Source of the DNA: Myxococcales bacterium
GTDB taxonomy: Bacteria; Myxococcota_A; Polyangia; Polyangiales; Ga0077539
DNA length: 64,000 nt
Direction: 5' to 3'
Assembly: GCA_016793325.1 (NCBI GenBank)
Contig: JAEUKI010000072.1
Location: 1 to 64,000, forward strand
In this document: piece after piece, positions 1 to 9,660 of the stretch
Layout of the letters: every line of letters begins with the position of its first letter
How positions within the stretch are numbered: position 1 is the stretch's first letter
Notes under the pieces: generated by a model
Seen by the model: only the letters and a program-made list of their open reading frames with translations
Databases searched by the model: none
What the model was told of the DNA's origin: nothing
Position numbers and translations under genes: made by a program

Positions 1-56
1 TTGTGTGCATCATCGACAGCTGTTGGTTTTCTGCCGCGACGCTTCGGTCCCAGTAG

Positions 57-110
57 CCCCTCTCCCGCGCGGGCGCGCGGGAGAGGGGCGCGCGGCAGCG
101 GGGGTGAGGC
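57..110 (+). repeat. Stem-loop intergenic repeat, copy 1
   Basis: A perfect 14-bp inverted repeat (57-70 with 75-88, 4-nt loop) of the form CCCCTCTCCCGCGC is followed by a tail ending in GGGGGTGAGG. The same stem and tail recur inverted near 21.2 kb and again near 21.35 kb, so this is a dispersed element. It lies in the gene-free first 206 bases; I see no gene there. It could also act as a transcript-end hairpin for the leftward gene. Confidence 0.75.
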
Positions 111-206
111 CGCGGACGCTCGTTTCGCGCTGCGTTTGGCCGCGCAGACGCACTGCACGTGCACCGCAGTGTTCGGCGCCTATGGGACCTCAGCCCATCT
201 CTCTCG

Positions 207-788
207 TCAGCGCCACAGCGCCGCGAGCTCGATCTCGACCGACTCGAACGGCTCTGCACGGACCCGCGCCTCGCCCTCGAACCTCGCGATTTGCACGGGG
301 CCCTTCGCGTCGCTGAGTCGAAACACTTCGAGCGCGCGCGCTTCGGGGTCGACCAGCCACGCGTGCGTTGTTCCGTAGCCAGCAAACACGGGGAGCTTCG
401 TGCCTCGGTCGTAGCGCTCGGTCGTCGGCGAGAGCACCTCGCACACCCAATCGGGCGCCGTGCGAAACGGGTACTCATCGGGCCCCGGCGCGCGATCCAT
501 ACGCCACCCCGCGATGTCCGGGTTGAGCATATCGGGCCCAGGCCCGAGGTGAATCTCCGGGATCTGCACGAAGCACCACGCAGGGGCCCCTTCGGTCGAG
601 CCCCAACCGCGGCCGAGCTTCAGTTCGAGCTGAGAAAACAAAAGCCCGAACGCGCGTTGGTGGCGAAATCTCGGGGCCGGGGACAGCAACAGCATCCCGC
701 TGATGATCTCGGCGCGCATCGACGACGGCGCCTCGTGGCGAGCTCGCTCGATTTCGGGTGCATTTTTCAAGATATGCCCCGCGGTCAT
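207..788 (-). CDS. Uma2 family (DUF820) restriction-endonuclease-fold protein
   Basis: A 193-residue protein matching the Uma2/DUF820 family, which has a PD-(D/E)XK nuclease fold and an unsettled biological role. Family marks are visible: an N-terminal stretch reading RAEIISGMLLLSP (25-37), Pro-Asp at 90-91 before a Gly-Trp, the strand WVCEVLSP with Glu117, and a following D127..K131 pair with YGT and WLVDPEAR (138-151). The ATG at 788 gives the usual family length of about 190 residues; an open frame continues upstream but its composition there is a shadow of the next gene. It is probably a single gene or is co-transcribed from the gene that ends 11 bases upstream. Uma2 genes are often multi-copy in myxobacteria and cyanobacteria. 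The family call is firm, the function is not. Confidence 0.85.
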   Translation of the reverse strand: MTAGHILKNAPEIERARHEAPSSMRAEIISGMLLLSPAPRFRHQRAFGLLFSQLELKLGRGWGSTEGAPAWCFVQIPEIHLGPGPDMLNPDIAGWRMDRAPGPDEYPFRTAPDWVCEVLSPTTERYDRGTKLPVFAGYGTTHAWLVDPEARALEVFRLSDAKGPVQIARFEGEARVRAEPFESVEIELAALWR

Positions 789-799
789 CGTTCCCAATC

Positions 800-2026
800 C
801 TACCGCACAGCCCCCGCCACCGCTTGCTTCAGCCGGTTCACCATCCGCGCTTCGAACCGCTCTTGGCTCACTCCGAGCGCCTCGCGCACGGCCCCTCCGC
901 TCACGGCGCGTCGCTGCTTCGCGGGGAGCTCCTTCGCGAGCTCGTCGATCCCGCCGCGGGTCGCGCCGTGAACGCCCGCCATCGCGCGCAGGTAGCCCTG
1001 TTGCGTGGGATCGCTCTCGTGCGCGTCGATCAGCGCAGAGAGCACTTCGGCGCGCCCCTGTCGGTCGATGCTCGGGTCCTTCGCGACGGCCGCGCCCCAC
1101 GCGTCGAAGAACGGCCCCATAGGCAAGAGCAGCGCGCGGCTCTTGCGCAGCGCGCGGGGCTTTCGCAGCGGTAGAAACCGATGGTTCTCGAGGGCCATCA
1201 CCGCTTTGTTCACGGCGCCCGCGAGGCGAAAGGTCTTCACGGTGTTCGTCGCGTCGTCGTGGCCGAGCCTCGCGTAGCGCGTGACGTACGTCTCGGCGAC
1301 CGAGCCCTTGGCGACCCAATCGACGACGACCCGCGAGAGGTCCCCGAGGTTGTGCGCGATCACGCACGCGCACCGAAGCGCGTCGAGCTCGCGGCCCTTC
1401 GTGCGGATCGCGCGCTCGAAGCTCTCGCGCTCGCGGTCGAGCTCCTGATCGATCGCCGTCGAGAGGCGCTCGACCATCTCGTCGAACCGCAGGTGAATCG
1501 CGCGCCCGAGCGCCCCCGCACGCACCGAGAACCACTCGCCGTCGTGCCCGCTGAGCGGCCCGAGCCCCACGTCCACCGTGCGCGCGCTCACGGCCGGAGC
1601 GCTCCAATGCGCCGCGGCGTGATCGACGAGCGCCACCATCGCCTCGAACTGCGATCGCTCGCGCACCTCTTGCCACGCGTGAAATCGAATTCGTGTGTCC
1701 ACGTCCGTCGGAACAAACGTCGCCACCGTCGCGTAGTGCGCCGACAACATCAGCTCGAAGTAGCGCACCCGCTGCTCGGGCTCGGTCCACACGGGCTCGA
1801 GCTCGCGCCCTTCGCGAAGCGCCCTTCGCCACGAGAGCGCGGGTCCGTCCGTCGGGCCCTCGAGCGCCCACGACGCGGTGTTCTCGACTTGTTCACAGAG
1901 GAGTTTTGGAGCGATGCCGCCAGCCATGGGACCGACCGCGGCGGATAGCACGGATGCGCATGCCCTTTCGAGCGCGACGGCGCTCCGCAGTGTACCACCA
2001 AGCTCACCCTCGACCGATGCTTCCAT
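800..2026 (-). CDS. Hypothetical protein, 408 residues
   Basis: I do not recognise this protein. It is soluble in appearance: no signal peptide or membrane segment, mixed alpha-helical composition, with a charged middle (DQELDRERESFERA) and a C-terminal part rich in Ala/Arg ending LKQAVAGAVR. It sits 11 bases upstream of the Uma2 gene on the same strand, so the two may be co-transcribed. The start is doubtful. The ATG at 2026 would overlap, head to head, the first ten bases of the divergent gene starting at 2017. An internal ATG at 1927 would give 375 residues and leave room for promoters. Neither has a clear ribosome-binding site. Confidence 0.6.
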   Translation of the reverse strand: MEASVEGELGGTLRSAVALERACASVLSAAVGPMAGGIAPKLLCEQVENTASWALEGPTDGPALSWRRALREGRELEPVWTEPEQRVRYFELMLSAHYATVATFVPTDVDTRIRFHAWQEVRERSQFEAMVALVDHAAAHWSAPAVSARTVDVGLGPLSGHDGEWFSVRAGALGRAIHLRFDEMVERLSTAIDQELDRERESFERAIRTKGRELDALRCACVIAHNLGDLSRVVVDWVAKGSVAETYVTRYARLGHDDATNTVKTFRLAGAVNKAVMALENHRFLPLRKPRALRKSRALLLPMGPFFDAWGAAVAKDPSIDRQGRAEVLSALIDAHESDPTQQGYLRAMAGVHGATRGGIDELAKELPAKQRRAVSGGAVREALGVSQERFEARMVNRLKQAVAGAVR

Positions 2027-3243
2027 CCACCGCTCGCGCCCTCGCGCTCTCGTCCAGCACGCTCTCTCTCGTCCTCGCGTGCGCGCTGCGCGCGTCGGCG
2101 ACGCCTCGCCCCAACGCACCGCAGTCCGGCCCTCGGGCAGCTCCCATGCTGCGCCAGACGGACACGGACGTCCTCGCGGTGAGCGCGGATCGACGCACCG
2201 CCGTCGTGCGCATTCGAAACCTCCGCGACCGCAACGTGCTGCCCCGCTATCGCTCGGTCGAGATCGCGTCGCAGCGCGTGCTTCAAGAGTGGTCGCTCGG
2301 CGCGCGCGACGGGCTCGAGACCAACGTGTTCTTCGGACGCACGCGACGCGAAGGCATCGCTGCGATGGCCGACGCCCCCGCGCATCGATTGGACATCGCG
2401 AGGCAGAGCGCGGCGTTCGCGAGCGTCTCGACAAACAACGACCAGCGCTTCGCGGTCGGGGCTTCGCGCGTGGCCTTCGTGATCGGCGACGACCTGTGGA
2501 CGAGCGACCGCAGCGGCGCAGGATCGCGTCGCGTTTCGACCACGCCTGCGGCGTACGGACCGATCCCCTCGCCCGACGGACAGCGCGTCGCCTTCACAGG
2601 AATGATCGGTCGACTCGACGGCGTCGTCGGCAACTACGTCTTGCACTTCCTCGACCTCCGCGGCCGCGCGTCGCCCGTCGCAGCGTCGAGCACGCGCGAC
2701 GTCAGCTACGCGGATCTCGCGTGGAGCCCCAACGGAAACTACGTGTATGCGAGGATGGGCTCGGAGCACGCCGAGGGCGGCTGCCTCGTGCGCGTCGTCG
2801 CGCGACCGCCGTTCAACGTCGAGCGTCTCGCGTGCGTCGACCGAAGCGAGCGCATCGACCTGGTGGCGTACTCACCCAATCGTCGATGGGCCGTCGTGCA
2901 CGGCGCGATGGTGTATCAAACGGGCGGCGCGAGGCACTCGCTGCAGTGGGTGGATTTGAGCACGGGGCAGGTCACGGCGACCGCTCGATTCGCGGGCATT
3001 TCGAGCGCAGGAGCCGTGAGCGACCGCGGCGTGTACGTCGCCCAATCGGGCGCGCAGGCGATGATGCTCGACCCGAGCGCGCGGCGCTTGTCGACGACGA
3101 CGGACAACGTGTCGGTTCCGATCGCGTTTCACAACGCAGCGTGGATCGACGACGATCGGTACATCGTCGGCAACGACGGCAACGTGCGCGTGATCGACCT
3201 GCGCACAGTGCGATGGACCGCTGGCTCGTGGCCGAGCGTGTGA
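2017..3243 (+). CDS. Beta-propeller (TolB/WD40-like) lipoprotein or secreted protein
   Basis: A 408-residue exported protein. The N-terminus has a hydrophobic core ending LSLVLAC, which fits a lipobox with Cys at about residue 25. The rest shows spaced propeller-blade signatures such as IPSPDGQRVAFTG, LAWSPNGNYVYA and VAYSPNRRWAVVHG, typical of TolB-like and WD40-like beta-propellers that bind partners rather than catalyse. The ATG at 2017 was chosen because it gives the signal peptide. It overlaps the possible start of the leftward gene by ten bases. A periplasmic or surface scaffold role is inferred from the fold only. Confidence 0.7.
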   Translation: MLPSTARALALSSSTLSLVLACALRASATPRPNAPQSGPRAAPMLRQTDTDVLAVSADRRTAVVRIRNLRDRNVLPRYRSVEIASQRVLQEWSLGARDGLETNVFFGRTRREGIAAMADAPAHRLDIARQSAAFASVSTNNDQRFAVGASRVAFVIGDDLWTSDRSGAGSRRVSTTPAAYGPIPSPDGQRVAFTGMIGRLDGVVGNYVLHFLDLRGRASPVAASSTRDVSYADLAWSPNGNYVYARMGSEHAEGGCLVRVVARPPFNVERLACVDRSERIDLVAYSPNRRWAVVHGAMVYQTGGARHSLQWVDLSTGQVTATARFAGISSAGAVSDRGVYVAQSGAQAMMLDPSARRLSTTTDNVSVPIAFHNAAWIDDDRYIVGNDGNVRVIDLRTVRWTAGSWPSV

Positions 3244-3259
3244 TCGTTCGAGCGCAGCG

Positions 3260-3460
3260 CCGAGATGAATCTCGGTTCACCCGAGCGCCGAGATGAATCT
3301 CGGCGCATGGACGCCGCTGCGCGCCGCGCGCAGGAGCGCGAGGAGGATTGCCACCCTCGCGACCGGCTCTGCGGGCGCGCGCTGCGAAGCAGCGTTCATG
3401 CGCCGAGATTCATCTCGGCGCACGAAGCAGCGTTCATGCGCCGAGATTCATCTCGGCGCC
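3260..3460. repeat. Cluster of palindromes with arms GCGCCGAGAT / ATCTCGGCGC
   Basis: Between two convergent genes (3244-3507) lie four copies of a palindrome with core CCGAGAT-2 nt-ATCTCGG: 3260-3275 (core only), 3285-3306, 3400-3421 and 3438-3459. The first two have GA at the centre and the last two TC, so they point in opposite directions. The last two sit in a 38-bp tandem repeat (3385-3422 and 3423-3460) that also contains GCAGCGTTCATG. The rest of this gap shows no gene. It may act as a bidirectional terminator, a REP-like element or a protein-binding site. Confidence 0.85.
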
Positions 3461-3507
3461 CAACCAATCCACCTCCGCGCCCAACGGATCGCTCTCGGCC
3501 CCGCGCG

Positions 3508-5082
3508 TCACTCTCCGAACGCGTTGTTGGTCGGCGACGGCAGCTGTGCGCAGCCGTCTTCGAACTCGAGAGACAACCGCTCGCGCGACGCACGAGCGCG
3601 GAGCGACAAGAGCCCGCGCGTCGACAACGCGTGCTCGCTGAGGTCGTCCGACGCGAGGCAACTGCGCTCCCCATCGACGATCAGGCACGCGCTCGCGCGA
3701 ATCACGGAAGCAGCCGCCGTCCCGACCGCGCGAACGGGCAGCGACAGCGCGCGCGCGCTCGATCGACCTCCGTGCACGAGCAGCTCGCGCGTACCCGGGT
3801 CTCTTTCGGTCGCGATCGACCACTGATCGGGCGTCGTTTCGATCGTGAGGCGCCCCTGGTCGCATCGATCGACGTGCAGCCACCGCGGCCGACCGGGCGT
3901 CGCGGGAATCGCGGTCCTCTGGCCATTGGGCTCGGGCAGAAACGTCATGTCCCCGCCGTCGTCGTCGTTCTCGTGCTGTGTGGACGGCGCAAAACGAAAC
4001 GCTCCCCACCACACAGGCTCGTTCGGCGCCGCGGCGCGCAGCACCGCCGCGTACCGCCCCGCTTCGAGCCGAACGGGAACGATTCCCTGCGTCGACGATC
4101 CCCCCGATTCGTGCCGACGACGCTCGCACGACACGACCGCCCATCGCGCGGGCAGCGCGGCAAATCCCAACCCGCCTCGCCAACCGATCCGCGCGCGCTT
4201 CACGAAGCCGAAGGCCATGCCGGTCGCCTCGCGAAGCGTGAACCGCTCGACGACCAACCGCTGTTGCTCGCTGGTCTCGCACAGCGAGTTGCCGTTGGCT
4301 GTGTGCGCCTCGCGCGGCGCCGCCAGGACGAACTCTGCTCCCTCGTCGTGCGCTTGCGCGGCGGTCTGCTCGCCCACTTCGAGGCTGTCTCGCCCCGCGC
4401 ACAGCGCGTCGATCATCCACGGCCCGATCGACTCGAGCGAGGACGCCGACGCGCGAAATCGCTCGAGCTCCTGGCGAATCGGCCGCGAGACCGCGCGCTC
4501 GAACTGCGCTTCGACGATCGCCGCGCTCTCGCCAGGGCTCGTTCGTCGGTACCACGCGACGAGCTTGTCGACGCCGTGCTCGCGCGCGATCCACGCTGCG
4601 AATCGCGCGAGCTCTCCGTCGCTGGTCACCGCGCCGTTCTCCCACGCGCCGTCCCACAGTCCGACGCTCGTCGAGCCGTCACCGAGCGCCTTGGCGATCG
4701 CGCTCGCGAGGACCTCTTGCCCGCGATGCGACCGCCACAAGAGCCCCCGCACGAGCGCGTTGAACGCCGTCGCGCGCACGCCGACGGACACCTTCGGCGG
4801 AGCCACGCACCGCTGCCGATAGTCGCGCGTGCCCGTACAACCGTCGCGCTCGTTGTTGGGAAGCACCAGAAATCGATGCGTCCCTTGTCCGAGCCCGAGC
4901 TCGCGTGAAGCGACCGAGACGAGCGCGTCGCCGAGGTGAAGGGCGTCGGGGCACACGTTTGTTCCCTCGGGCGCGACGATGTGCACGCGCGCTCCGCGGT
5001 GCTCGACCGCGTTGGGAACCTTCGGCTCCCACGCGCACCCCGCGCTCGACAGCAACGACGCCCAGAGCCCGACTCGTGTCAT
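3508..5082 (-). CDS. Hypothetical lipoprotein, 524 residues
   Basis: A predicted lipoprotein: the ATG at 5082 gives MTRVGLWASLLSSAGC, with a lipobox Cys at residue 16 and a mature protein of about 508 residues. I do not recognise a family. The sequence has a helical first half with conserved-looking Trp-rich stretches (LWDGAWENG, FAAWIAREHGVDKLVAWY) that resemble the gluzincin-type protein scaffolds without a visible HExxH, and a beta-rich second half. An ATG ten codons earlier exists but would put charged residues in front of the signal peptide. Ends towards the palindrome cluster. Confidence 0.7.
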   Translation of the reverse strand: MTRVGLWASLLSSAGCAWEPKVPNAVEHRGARVHIVAPEGTNVCPDALHLGDALVSVASRELGLGQGTHRFLVLPNNERDGCTGTRDYRQRCVAPPKVSVGVRATAFNALVRGLLWRSHRGQEVLASAIAKALGDGSTSVGLWDGAWENGAVTSDGELARFAAWIAREHGVDKLVAWYRRTSPGESAAIVEAQFERAVSRPIRQELERFRASASSLESIGPWMIDALCAGRDSLEVGEQTAAQAHDEGAEFVLAAPREAHTANGNSLCETSEQQRLVVERFTLREATGMAFGFVKRARIGWRGGLGFAALPARWAVVSCERRRHESGGSSTQGIVPVRLEAGRYAAVLRAAAPNEPVWWGAFRFAPSTQHENDDDGGDMTFLPEPNGQRTAIPATPGRPRWLHVDRCDQGRLTIETTPDQWSIATERDPGTRELLVHGGRSSARALSLPVRAVGTAAASVIRASACLIVDGERSCLASDDLSEHALSTRGLLSLRARASRERLSLEFEDGCAQLPSPTNNAFGE

Positions 5083-5144
5083 TCGCGATCGTCGCACGCG
5101 CACATCAGACAACCATTCGCCGCAAAAGTTTCACGCGGCGGTCG

Positions 5145-6047
5145 TCAGTTGCATCGCCCGTACGCCGAGCCCGCTTGCGGAATGCACATTCGAGTGCCCG
5201 TGCAGAAGAGCCCCATGCAGCACATCTCGCCCATGTTGCCGCAGGCGGGAACGCAGAATCGCCCAGGAAAACTCCGACAATTCAACGATCCGTTGCACTC
5301 GGGGTCGCTCGAACGACACGCGTTCTGCTCGTTGCCGACCCCGATTGCGCGGCACCTCGACACCATGCCCGCCCCGGTCGAGAACATGACGATCTCGCTC
5401 CCCGTGTCGCACACATTTCCAGCGCACGGAAACTGCCCCGGCCCGCCGCACTCGCACGTCCGCGTCAGCGGCCAACACGACAAGCCCATCATGCAACCCG
5501 TGTTCGCGCCGCCCGTGCAACACGGTTGTCCATCGCCGCCGCAGACACCGGTGTCGACACGCACACCCGTGTCGACGCCCGTATCGACGCCCGTATCAAC
5601 GCCCGTATCAACGCCCGTATCAACGCCCGTGTCGACGCCCGTGTCGACGCCCGTGTCGATCCGAACGCCCGTGTCCACACCCGTGTCCACGCCCGTATCG
5701 ATCCGAACGCCCGTGTCCACGCCAGTGTCGACGCCCGTGTCTCCGCGAACATCGACGCCCGTGTCCACGCCAGTGTCCACGCCGGTGTCCACGCCGGTGT
5801 CCACGCCTGTGTCGATGCCCGTGTCCGCGCCGGCATCGCCATCCGCCACGACATCGACCGGCGTGCTGTCGTCGGGAACGTCCGACACGCGGTCGTCGCT
5901 CGCGTCGATCACATCCGCCGGTTGGCCATCGGCCGCGCCGTCCGCGCCGCGAAGCGAGGCGTGAGGGAGGGCGCAGCCCGAGGCGCACGCCGTCATCGAA
6001 ACGACCAAGACGATCGCCGCGAGGCGATCGAAAGACACACGAGTCAT
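5145..6047 (-). CDS. Lipoprotein with DTGV tandem repeats and Cys-rich C-terminus
   Basis: A 300-residue predicted lipoprotein. The ATG at 6047 gives a signal peptide ending VVSMTACASGC. It is followed by an Asp-rich spacer and then by 21 tetrapeptides DTGV (one DTGI), broken by DVRG and by RI/RV dipeptides, encoded by a 12-bp minisatellite. The last 130 residues hold about 20 cysteines in short spacings (CCTGG, CMMGLSC, CCMGLFC), which suggests a disulfide-stabilised surface domain. The repeat makes a flexible stalk between membrane anchor and head. Lipoproteins with Asp-rich spacers recur in this window (near 9.1, 23.5 and 27.4 kb). Ligand and role are unknown. Confidence 0.8.
   Translation of the reverse strand: MTRVSFDRLAAIVLVVSMTACASGCALPHASLRGADGAADGQPADVIDASDDRVSDVPDDSTPVDVVADGDAGADTGIDTGVDTGVDTGVDTGVDTGVDVRGDTGVDTGVDTGVRIDTGVDTGVDTGVRIDTGVDTGVDTGVDTGVDTGVDTGVDTGVDTGVRVDTGVCGGDGQPCCTGGANTGCMMGLSCWPLTRTCECGGPGQFPCAGNVCDTGSEIVMFSTGAGMVSRCRAIGVGNEQNACRSSDPECNGSLNCRSFPGRFCVPACGNMGEMCCMGLFCTGTRMCIPQAGSAYGRCN
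5544..5825. repeat. 12-bp coding minisatellite (DTGV repeats)
   Basis: Twenty-one 12-bp units, consensus on the plus strand GACGCCCGTGTC, interrupted by a divergent unit at 5742-5753 and by 6-bp insertions at 5556-5561, 5658-5663 and 5700-5705. All interruptions keep the reading frame, so unit gain or loss would only change stalk length. Units differ at silent and near-silent positions in blocks, a sign of past slippage or unequal exchange. Confidence 0.95.
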
Positions 6048-6130
6048 CGTGGAGCATCTTGCCGCGTTCTCCGTCGCCCGACGACAGGATTTCGAACACG
6101 CGCGACGACCCGTGGCGCGAGCCGCGCTCG

Positions 6131-7699
<1,569 letters not shown>

Positions 7700-7721
7700 T
7701 TGCGATCCCTTTGCTGGTTTC

Positions 7722-8927
7722 TCAGAGACACTCGTCGAGCGCGGTCACGAGCGCGCCCACGTCTCGTTCGGCGACGCTGCACAACGCCACGCGCAAAGAC
7801 CCTGGCCCCGGAACGACGAACACGCCCCGCGCCGTCAGCTTCTCCATCGACGCCTTCGGGTCCTTCGCGAACACCGTCACGAAGAAGCCTCCGTCGTAGC
7901 GCGGGTACACGAGCTTGGTGCCCGCCGCGGCCGCGTTGAACGCGCGCACGCGCCCGTCGAGCAACGCGATCAACCGCGCGCGCTCCTCGCGCACCTTCGC
8001 GTCGAGCGTCGCGTCCGTGAAGCATCGCTTCACCGCGTCCATCGCCGAGGCGTTGCAGTTGCTCCATGTTCCGCGGCACGCGTAGCTGAGCGCGCGCTGC
8101 ACGGCGCCGCGCTGCGCCTCGTCCTTGGTGCACGCGATCAGCGCGCCGACGCGCTGGCCGTAGAGCCCGAAGCCCTTCGAGCCCGACCACGCGAAGCACA
8201 CGAGGCCCTTGTCAGCGATGGGCTCGAGGTACTGCAGAAACCCGGTCGTATCCCTGGCGAACGCGAGGTACGCGACGTCGGCCATCACCGTCGTCGGGAC
8301 CTTCTCGCTCGTGCGAACGAGCGCGTCGCGAACGGCCTCCCACTCGGCGCTCGTCATCGAGTAGCCCGTCGGGTTGTGGCAAGGGTCGTTGAGAAACACG
8401 AGGACGCGTCCCTGCGCCTTCGCGTTGTCGTCGAGGGCCTTCTCGAAGGCAGCCACGTCGAAGCCGCGCGCCTCGGTGAACATGTTGAACGTGCTCACCT
8501 TGCGCTCGTGCTCGTCCGCGATCGTCGCGTACGGGCCCCAGTAGAACGACGACGTCAGGATCGACTGACCGCGCTCGGTGAACGTGCTGATCGCGTGGCG
8601 AAGCGCGCCTGTTCCGCCCGGGGTCGCGGCGCTCACGGCGATGTCGCGCAGGGATGAAGCGCCGAGCAGGTCCTTGCGAACCGCCTCGAGAAACGTGGGG
8701 TCGCCCGCGATGGGCGCGTATCCAGCGGCCTTCGTCGCGGGCACCGAGCGCAGCGCCTCGATGACCGTGGGCAAGACGGCGAGCGTTCCATCGTCCTCGA
8801 GCAGGGCGCCGACGGTCGCGTTGATGACGGCGTCGCCTTTCGCTTTGCGCTCTTGTGCTTGCGCGTTGAGGGCGAAGATGGGGTCGTTTCCAGGGCGGTC
8901 GGCGTTGCGTTCGGGCAGGAGCTTCAC
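7722..8927 (-). CDS. Class I aminotransferase, aromatic/aspartate type
   Basis: A 401-residue pyridoxal-phosphate enzyme of fold type I. Visible signatures: HNPTGYSM with Asn185, the Asp217/Tyr220 pair in MADVAYLAF, and Lys251 in SGSKGFGLYGQR, the Schiff-base lysine. This layout (LxGQRVGAL) fits the AspC/TyrB group that transfers amino groups between aspartate or aromatic amino acids and 2-oxoglutarate. Start is a GTG at 8927. It is the first gene of a two-gene unit with the downstream aldehyde dehydrogenase, which suggests amino-acid catabolism. Divergent from the lipoprotein gene at 9100. Confidence 0.85.
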   Translation of the reverse strand: MKLLPERNADRPGNDPIFALNAQAQERKAKGDAVINATVGALLEDDGTLAVLPTVIEALRSVPATKAAGYAPIAGDPTFLEAVRKDLLGASSLRDIAVSAATPGGTGALRHAISTFTERGQSILTSSFYWGPYATIADEHERKVSTFNMFTEARGFDVAAFEKALDDNAKAQGRVLVFLNDPCHNPTGYSMTSAEWEAVRDALVRTSEKVPTTVMADVAYLAFARDTTGFLQYLEPIADKGLVCFAWSGSKGFGLYGQRVGALIACTKDEAQRGAVQRALSYACRGTWSNCNASAMDAVKRCFTDATLDAKVREERARLIALLDGRVRAFNAAAAGTKLVYPRYDGGFFVTVFAKDPKASMEKLTARGVFVVPGPGSLRVALCSVAERDVGALVTALDECL

Positions 8928-9099
8928 GGCGCGAAGCGTTCTGCCACCGAGCGCGCGGTGTTGTCACGGGCTGACGCGATCGCATGACGGTCCGAGCGCG
9001 AAAAATTCGCACGCACGGGCTGACGGAAGGCGTCGCGAAGCCTCTCCTCCGCGTTGATGCCGCTCTCGAACCGGCGGCGATGCTGGTATAAACCCTCCC
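8928..9099. promoter_or_regulatory. Divergent promoter region with direct repeat
   Basis: The 172-bp divergent gap carries a 12-bp direct repeat CACGGGCTGACG at 8965-8976 and 9014-9025 (49 bp apart). A TATAAA box at 9087-9092 ends only seven bases before the ATG at 9100. If used as a -10 element, the transcript would start at or next to that ATG, that is, with almost no leader. Both calls are by eye. Confidence 0.4.
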
Positions 9100-9654
9100 A
9101 TGCGGCGAATTTCACCGTTGCTTTCGCTCGCGCTCGGCGCAGCGCTCGCGCTCACGGGCTGCCCTGGCGTGATCGACGAGGGCATGTTTCTCGCGTCGCG
9201 CGACGGCGGCGGACGCGCGGACGTCCCCACGGGCGACGGCTCCGGGCCGAGCTGTCCATCCGACATCCGACGGGACTTGATCATCGCGCGCTGCGCGACG
9301 GCGGGCTGTCACACGACCATGGACCGCGTCGCGGGCCTCGACCTCGAGTCGGACAACCTCGGCGCGAGGCTCATCAACGTCCGCGCCTCGGCGACGGGCT
9401 CGTGCGCCAACCGCACCCTCGTCACCATCAACGGAACGACCGTCGACGGAGTGTTCTTCGGCAAGCTCTCGGAGACCCCGAGCTGCGGCCTCCGCATGCC
9501 GCTCGGCTCGCGCGTCATGCACCTGACCGAACCCGAGATCGAGTGTCTCCGCGGGTACATGCGCACGCTCATGGCGGGCGGCGGCGACGGCGGCGGCATG
9601 GACGCGAGCGCACCCGCGGACAGCGGCGCCGACGCGCGGACCTCGGGCGGCTGA
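9100..9654 (+). CDS. Small lipoprotein with CX4CH motif
   Basis: A 184-residue predicted lipoprotein: signal peptide MRRISPLLSLALGAALALTGC with lipobox Cys21, then a Gly/Asp-rich spacer and a compact domain. The domain holds RCATAGCHTT, a CX4CH motif that resembles haem-binding CXXCH but has two extra residues, plus further Cys near CLRGYMRTLMAGG. This pattern is common in myxobacterial lipoproteins with cytochrome-like folds (from memory of the group). Haem binding is therefore possible, not shown. It ends six bases from the convergent gene at 9661. Confidence 0.7.
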   Translation: MRRISPLLSLALGAALALTGCPGVIDEGMFLASRDGGGRADVPTGDGSGPSCPSDIRRDLIIARCATAGCHTTMDRVAGLDLESDNLGARLINVRASATGSCANRTLVTINGTTVDGVFFGKLSETPSCGLRMPLGSRVMHLTEPEIECLRGYMRTLMAGGGDGGGMDASAPADSGADARTSGG

Positions 9655-9660
9655 GCGAAA

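Noticed and set aside
207..2434. Long minus-strand frames extending far upstream of the Uma2 gene and of the next gene
   Set aside because: The upstream parts are Arg/Ala/Gly-rich shadows of real genes in other frames, a result of very high GC; starts were set by domain content.
3265..3460. Short repeated peptides (such as EMNLGA) read from the palindrome cluster
   Set aside because: They arise from translation of the DNA palindromes; no start, ribosome-binding site or homologue-like composition.
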